From assembly GCA_947625255.1 (NCBI GenBank), contig CANQNT010000034.1, positions 1 through 37,637 on the forward strand: 37,637 bases of DNA. Reading direction: 5' to 3'. The stretch is from an uncultured Acetatifactor sp. (GTDB taxonomy: Bacteria > Bacillota > Clostridia > Lachnospirales > Lachnospiraceae). Every line of letters begins with the position of its first letter. Within the stretch, counting starts at the first letter, position 1. The notes below the pieces were generated by a model. It made no database searches. It had not been told where the DNA came from and saw only the letters and a list, made by a program, of their open reading frames with translations. This document shows, piece after piece, positions 33,598 to 37,637 of this stretch. The position numbers and the translations under genes are program-made.

Positions 33598-36111
33598 ATG
33601 TATATCGACCAAGTGCTTTTTATTGTGGGAGCGAGCCTGCTGTTGGCAGCGTCCGTTATTGCCGTAAGACTTGTTGGCTCCAGACGTAGGAGCCGGAACT
33701 ACAGGCGTATCCTCCGGGAGGAGACGAAGCACCTTAGTATCATGGAGACTCTCCGCAGTAATGCGGAACGACTCCAGACGACGGCAACCGGTACCGCTAG
33801 CTCGGCAAAAGCGCAGAGTGCGGCGACCGAAAAACTCGTTGCCTGCGCACAGGGCAACGTCGCGGGCGAGGCAACCGAGGCGCTTTCAGACGACTCCACC
33901 GCCCCAGATGACGGCAAAACTGTCCTGCTGGCTCAGCTGGAGAGCTCCGGCGGTTCGCTCGGCGCCGATCTTAACCTATCCCCTCTTGTCGGCAGATATG
34001 AGCTGCTTCGGGAAATTAAGGGCGGCGGCATGAGCCGTATTTTTTTGGCAAAGCACATCAAGCTCGGAAATGAGTGGATAGTGAAATTTGTCGACCACAA
34101 AAATGCAGAACTGGCAAACGAAGCGGATGTCCTAAAAAAACTCAATCACATTAGTCTCCCCCAAATAATTGATATATTTCAAACAAAACAGGGAACTTTT
34201 CTTGTTGAAAGATATATTGAAGGTTATACACTAGCTCAGGTGTTGGAAGTCGGACAAGACATAGGAGAGAACCAAATCAGCGACTGGGCGCTTCAACTTG
34301 CTCAGGTGCTGAACTATCTGCATACTTTGGAAACTCCGATAGTCCATTGCGACCTGAAGCCGTCAAACATAATGGTTACATACGATAATCGGCTGGTACT
34401 GATTGACTTCGGTATTTCAAAGCAAGGATTTGCCGATAATGAAGCGACCGGGATCACTTACGGATATGCCGCACCGGAGCAGTTTGGGCAAGGAAAAAAC
34501 AGTCGGGAAATAATCAGCGAAAGATTTGGCTCATTGCCCGAGGGATATGCCAAGTGGGCTTTGGATGCGAGAACGGATATATACAGCGCAGGCGTAATAC
34601 TTTTTCGTATGGCAACTGGCACGCTTCCGACGGCTGAGAATCAAAAGATGATATATGACGTTGTTTCGTCAAATCTTGCGGACGTGATAACAAAATGTAT
34701 TCAGATTTTGCCGGAGAAACGCTATCAGAACGCACAGCAGCTTGTAGAAGCGCTGAATGGAGTAAAGACACATCAGTTGGCGATGGTGCGGAGCCTGGCG
34801 CTGAGAAGGGTGGCAGCCATATGCGCTGCACTGCTCGTGACAATGGGAGCGGCTTCAACGGCTTCTGCAACATACATAAACAGGGTGGAAAATGTCGCTG
34901 TAATAACAATGGATCCGAGCAGGGCCGTAGTAACGGAGCAGCAAAGCGTACAGCTGCTCATACAAAAAAGTGGCGGCTTTGGAGGCCCCACGATCGACCC
35001 CTCAAAGGTCAAGTGGACATATTCCGACGACAGCATAGCCCGCATCGACGGCGACAGGTTAATTGGAGTAAATGTCGGAGAAACACAGATTATCGGGAAA
35101 TACCGGAATAAAGAAATTGAACTGACGGTAAACGTGACAGAGCCGGTCCACGAAATGACGTCGATTGCGCTGAGATATGTTGACGGCGCACGGATCGACC
35201 ACTTTGCGGGCACGGGGGAGCGTGACTTCTCGGATGGGTCGCTCTCCGACTGCTCGTTTGTGTCACCGGAAAGCGTTTGCTCCGCCAATGGGAAAATTTA
35301 TCTTACCGACAGCGGAACGATACGAGTTATCGAAAACGGTGAGGTTACATCTATGCCGTTCGAGCCCTCTTATGTCACAGCCGATCTGGTTCGCAGCTAT
35401 GATGGCGACCTCTATGTCCTGACAGGACCGTGGGAGACGGACGACGGAAGCTTCTACGGTATCGTGAGAATGGCAAACGGCACGGCTGAATTCATTTACT
35501 ATACTCAGGCGGAATGGTCGGTGATTCCTGACTTTGCATTTTCACAGGACGGTACTCTGTGGTTTATCCAACAGAATATCGGCACCGGAATGACTACTTT
35601 GAACTCAATGAAGCAGGGAGAGACAAGCGCATGGATAATGGATTTGCCGGAATCGGCTGCCGGACTTGTCTTTGATAAAGAAGATAACCTGTACATTTCT
35701 GTTCCGGAAAGCGGGATTATTCTGAGAATACAGAATGGCTCGGATTCTTGGGAATATTTCGTCGGAGTAGACGGTGAGAAAAACTTCATCGACGGAGCAA
35801 TACCGAATTTCTACCGCCCGACATCACTTGCGGTTTCGGATGGGTACCTATACGTTCTGGATTTTGACACAGTTCGCAGGGTGGTGATAGCCGAAAACAG
35901 CGAGCTGTTTGCAGAGACGGTAGTCGGAGTACCCGAGAACGACACCAATCCGGATACGGTGCTCGGCAAGGGGTATGAAGCGTTTCTGCCGGCAAGTGAA
36001 ACGGCGTCTATAGCATTCGATGGCGAAGGAAGGCTGCTATTAACCTCGCCTAAGGGCAGCGTTGTGTATGAGATAACATTACCGGAACAGACAGTGGAGC
36101 AGGGAGCATGA
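33598..36111 (+). CDS. Transmembrane Ser/Thr kinase with Ig-like and beta-propeller ectodomain
   Basis: 837 residues. A first membrane helix (about 5-27) and an Ala/Thr-rich linker precede a full kinase domain (about 130-390): Gly loop 'EIKGGGMSRIF', Lys in 'EWIVKFVDH', catalytic 'IVHCDLKPSN' with Asp at about 251, and 'LIDFGIS' with 'YAAPEQFG'. A second membrane helix (about 405-425) is followed outside by a BIG2-like Ig domain (about 430-520, 'VKWTYSDDSIARIDGDRL') and NHL-type beta-propeller repeats (about 525-830, 'FAGTGERDFSDGSLSD'). The enzyme looks active. The ectodomain differs from the PASTA repeats of housekeeping kinases. It ends the operon and is the best candidate sensor of the system. 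Confidence 0.92.
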   Translation: MYIDQVLFIVGASLLLAASVIAVRLVGSRRRSRNYRRILREETKHLSIMETLRSNAERLQTTATGTASSAKAQSAATEKLVACAQGNVAGEATEALSDDSTAPDDGKTVLLAQLESSGGSLGADLNLSPLVGRYELLREIKGGGMSRIFLAKHIKLGNEWIVKFVDHKNAELANEADVLKKLNHISLPQIIDIFQTKQGTFLVERYIEGYTLAQVLEVGQDIGENQISDWALQLAQVLNYLHTLETPIVHCDLKPSNIMVTYDNRLVLIDFGISKQGFADNEATGITYGYAAPEQFGQGKNSREIISERFGSLPEGYAKWALDARTDIYSAGVILFRMATGTLPTAENQKMIYDVVSSNLADVITKCIQILPEKRYQNAQQLVEALNGVKTHQLAMVRSLALRRVAAICAALLVTMGAASTASATYINRVENVAVITMDPSRAVVTEQQSVQLLIQKSGGFGGPTIDPSKVKWTYSDDSIARIDGDRLIGVNVGETQIIGKYRNKEIELTVNVTEPVHEMTSIALRYVDGARIDHFAGTGERDFSDGSLSDCSFVSPESVCSANGKIYLTDSGTIRVIENGEVTSMPFEPSYVTADLVRSYDGDLYVLTGPWETDDGSFYGIVRMANGTAEFIYYTQAEWSVIPDFAFSQDGTLWFIQQNIGTGMTTLNSMKQGETSAWIMDLPESAAGLVFDKEDNLYISVPESGIILRIQNGSDSWEYFVGVDGEKNFIDGAIPNFYRPTSLAVSDGYLYVLDFDTVRRVVIAENSELFAETVVGVPENDTNPDTVLGKGYEAFLPASETASIAFDGEGRLLLTSPKGSVVYEITLPEQTVEQGA

Positions 36112-36246
36112 CGCGCGGTGACCATCATCTATCGACTATACCAGCAAATCTGGTAAATTCAACGCTCTTTCAAAAGATGTGCGGGGAGAGGATTTTTTTC
36201 TCATCCGTCGGCGAAATCACAAAATGCAAAGGAGAGAACATAATAG

Positions 36247-37637
36247 ATGAAGAAGTTATTTAGTCTCGTGCTAGTGTTCGTGTTGGTTCTCGGGTTGACG
36301 CCCATGGTGTCGGCCGTTACTGGGTTGGTTGACGATTATGACATTGCCTATCCAGTAGAAGGCGGGAATATCTACTTTGACAAAGCTACAGGGTCCATAA
36401 CGGGTGCAGATACAAGCGTGATCTCTGCCGACATACCGGCGAAAATTGATGGCGTCGCCGTAACAGGAATAGGTCACCACGCCTTTGCTAACTGTTCGAA
36501 TATAACGAGTGTTATAATTCCATATGGACTAACGCATATTGACCACATGGGGTTTGCCGATTGTAGTAACTTAACTTATATAGAGTTACCGAATAGTGTT
36601 ACGAGTATCGGTAGCTTTGCATTTCAGTACTGCGAAAGCTTGTTAGATGTTATAATCCCCGATAGTGTATCCAGCATAGAAGCATATGCCTTTTGCGGAT
36701 GTAGTAATTTAGCGAAAATTAGTATTCCGAGCAGTATGACATCTTTAGATGACTGGGTCTTTTTCGGTTGCACTAATCTTAGGGATATTTTTTTGCCTAA
36801 TAACTTGAGAAGTATTGGCAATTATTCTTTTGGAAATTGTTCTTCTCTAACTATAATTAAGTTGCCAAGTGGCATGACCAGTATTGGCGATTACTCATTT
36901 AGCGGCTGTACAAGTTTATCTACAGTTTTAATACCAAGCAGCTTGACCAGTATCGGAGATTATGCTTTTTCCGAATGTGATAACTTAGCTGATACCTATT
37001 ATGGAGGCAACGAAGAGCAGTGGAAACAGATAAACATTCTGGACTATTATATGAATGAATTGTTGTCAACCAAAGTACATTTTTCTGCAAGCGACATCCC
37101 GGAGTTTTTGTACAATGAGCTTGATCCTGGCGAAGGCGTTGTGCTTCCGATAGACGAGTTGAATCACATCACAAACACCACGACCGCGACAAGCGCGGTG
37201 AGCACCCTCACCTCCGGCATGACCGCCGCGCAGAAGACCTCCGCTGTCGGTACAGACCTCGCGACCTTGTACGCCGAGACCGCAGTCTCAAAGGCGGCAA
37301 GCAAGGAAGTCTCCGGCAACGAGATAATCATCAACGCCGCCGCGGTGAAGGAACTCGAGACGACAGCAGCAAGCACCGCACAGGCAGTTGAGACAGCGCT
37401 CGTAAGCGGCGGAGTCTCCACGGGACGATACATAACTAATACCGTAACACTCACGACCGAGCAGACCGGGAAGATCACCATCAAAGTTGACCCGGACATA
37501 CTCACCACCAAGGTGGACAAAATCCGCGTTGAGACGCCCAAATATGCCCTCACGCTGAAGGTGTCGGACCTCAAGGCGGACCTTTCGAGTATCGTCACTA
37601 TCTCGGCGGAGAGCATGGACGTAAGCGAGTCCGGGAG
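36247..37637 (+). CDS. Secreted BspA-like leucine-rich repeat protein (partial at right edge)
   Basis: The frame from the ATG at 36247 stays open to the last base. A signal peptide (MKKLFSLVLVFVLVLGLTPM, cut near 'VSA') precedes about eight 23-residue LRR_5 repeats built on 'LPNSVTSIGSFAFQYCESL'. From about residue 300 the repeats stop and a Thr/Ala/Ser-rich helical or coiled region follows ('TTTATSAVSTLTSGMTAAQ'), with no LRR. The repeat part is AT-rich with mixed codons and the part after it is clearly GC-rich, so the gene is a mosaic. AAAGGAGAG lies 12 bases before the start. No strong terminator separates it from the kinase gene, so it may be a co-expressed surface protein. Confidence 0.85.
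   Translation, partial: MKKLFSLVLVFVLVLGLTPMVSAVTGLVDDYDIAYPVEGGNIYFDKATGSITGADTSVISADIPAKIDGVAVTGIGHHAFANCSNITSVIIPYGLTHIDHMGFADCSNLTYIELPNSVTSIGSFAFQYCESLLDVIIPDSVSSIEAYAFCGCSNLAKISIPSSMTSLDDWVFFGCTNLRDIFLPNNLRSIGNYSFGNCSSLTIIKLPSGMTSIGDYSFSGCTSLSTVLIPSSLTSIGDYAFSECDNLADTYYGGNEEQWKQINILDYYMNELLSTKVHFSASDIPEFLYNELDPGEGVVLPIDELNHITNTTTATSAVSTLTSGMTAAQKTSAVGTDLATLYAETAVSKAASKEVSGNEIIINAAAVKELETTAASTAQAVETALVSGGVSTGRYITNTVTLTTEQTGKITIKVDPDILTTKVDKIRVETPKYALTLKVSDLKADLSSIVTISAESMDVSESG

Noticed and set aside
33507..33689. Possible 60-residue protein between the phosphatase and kinase genes
   Set aside because: It runs into the kinase gene in another frame, has no ribosome site of note and no recognisable pattern.
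36139..36155. TACCAG/CTGGTA inverted repeat after the kinase gene as terminator
   Set aside because: Only six base pairs, no T-run, and too weak to call.

Overview
The window reads as a piece of a Gram-positive anaerobe chromosome. The best fit is a gut Clostridia (Firmicutes) genome carrying an integrative and conjugative element (ICE). The basis is the gene set: Tn1549/CTn-like conjugation genes with DUF3848, DUF3846 and PcfB accessory genes, strong AGGAGG-type ribosome sites with frequent TTG starts, WXG100 proteins and a BspA-like leucine-rich repeat protein. I saw no rRNA, tRNA or CRISPR array.

Region 1 (1-2.5 kb) is a junction. The C-terminal part of a large serine recombinase runs in from the left edge and stops at 1035. 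The 3' part of an ICE-type SNF2 helicase gene begins at once after it, so a second mobile element has probably inserted into the helicase gene just upstream of its motif VI. A DUF3848 gene follows.

Region 2 (2.5-6.6 kb) is accessory. It holds a Fic-fold protein with its own promoter and a Gln in place of the catalytic His, a terminator, a decayed fragment of a parM-like gene, two small accessory genes and an intact parM/parR-like pair followed by two perfect palindromes.

Region 3 (6.6-18.4 kb) is the transfer module: MobC-like protein, relaxase, PcfB-like protein, ArdC-like protein, VirD4 coupling protein, VirB2-like pilin, VirB6-like channel protein, PrgI, VirB4 ATPase, a CHAP-domain cell-wall hydrolase and a small resolvase.

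Region 4 (18.4-36.1 kb), after about 560 bases without a gene, is an unusual type VII (WXG100/ESX-like) secretion locus with somewhat lower GC by eye. First comes an effector cassette: a probable effector with an Ala/Gly-rich C-terminal region, two DUF4176 proteins and a small membrane protein. Two WXG100 genes and a strong hairpin follow. Then a tightly packed operon encodes a membrane FHA protein, an EssC-like triple ATPase, a receiver-LytTR regulator, an unknown protein, a YukD-like ubiquitin fold, a free-standing copy of the effector's N-terminal domain, three more WXG100-like proteins, a VWA-TM-FHA protein, a PP2C phosphatase and a transmembrane Ser/Thr kinase with an Ig-like plus beta-propeller ectodomain. 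I cannot recognise EsaA, EssA or EssB. The working model, which is inference, is a type VII machine gated by phosphorylation: kinase and phosphatase set the state of partners that the three FHA proteins read, and the VWA and propeller domains sense or bind outside the membrane.

Region 5 (36.2 kb to the end) is a secreted leucine-rich-repeat protein that runs off the right edge. Whether the type VII locus is ICE cargo cannot be settled here, because neither end of the ICE is visible.
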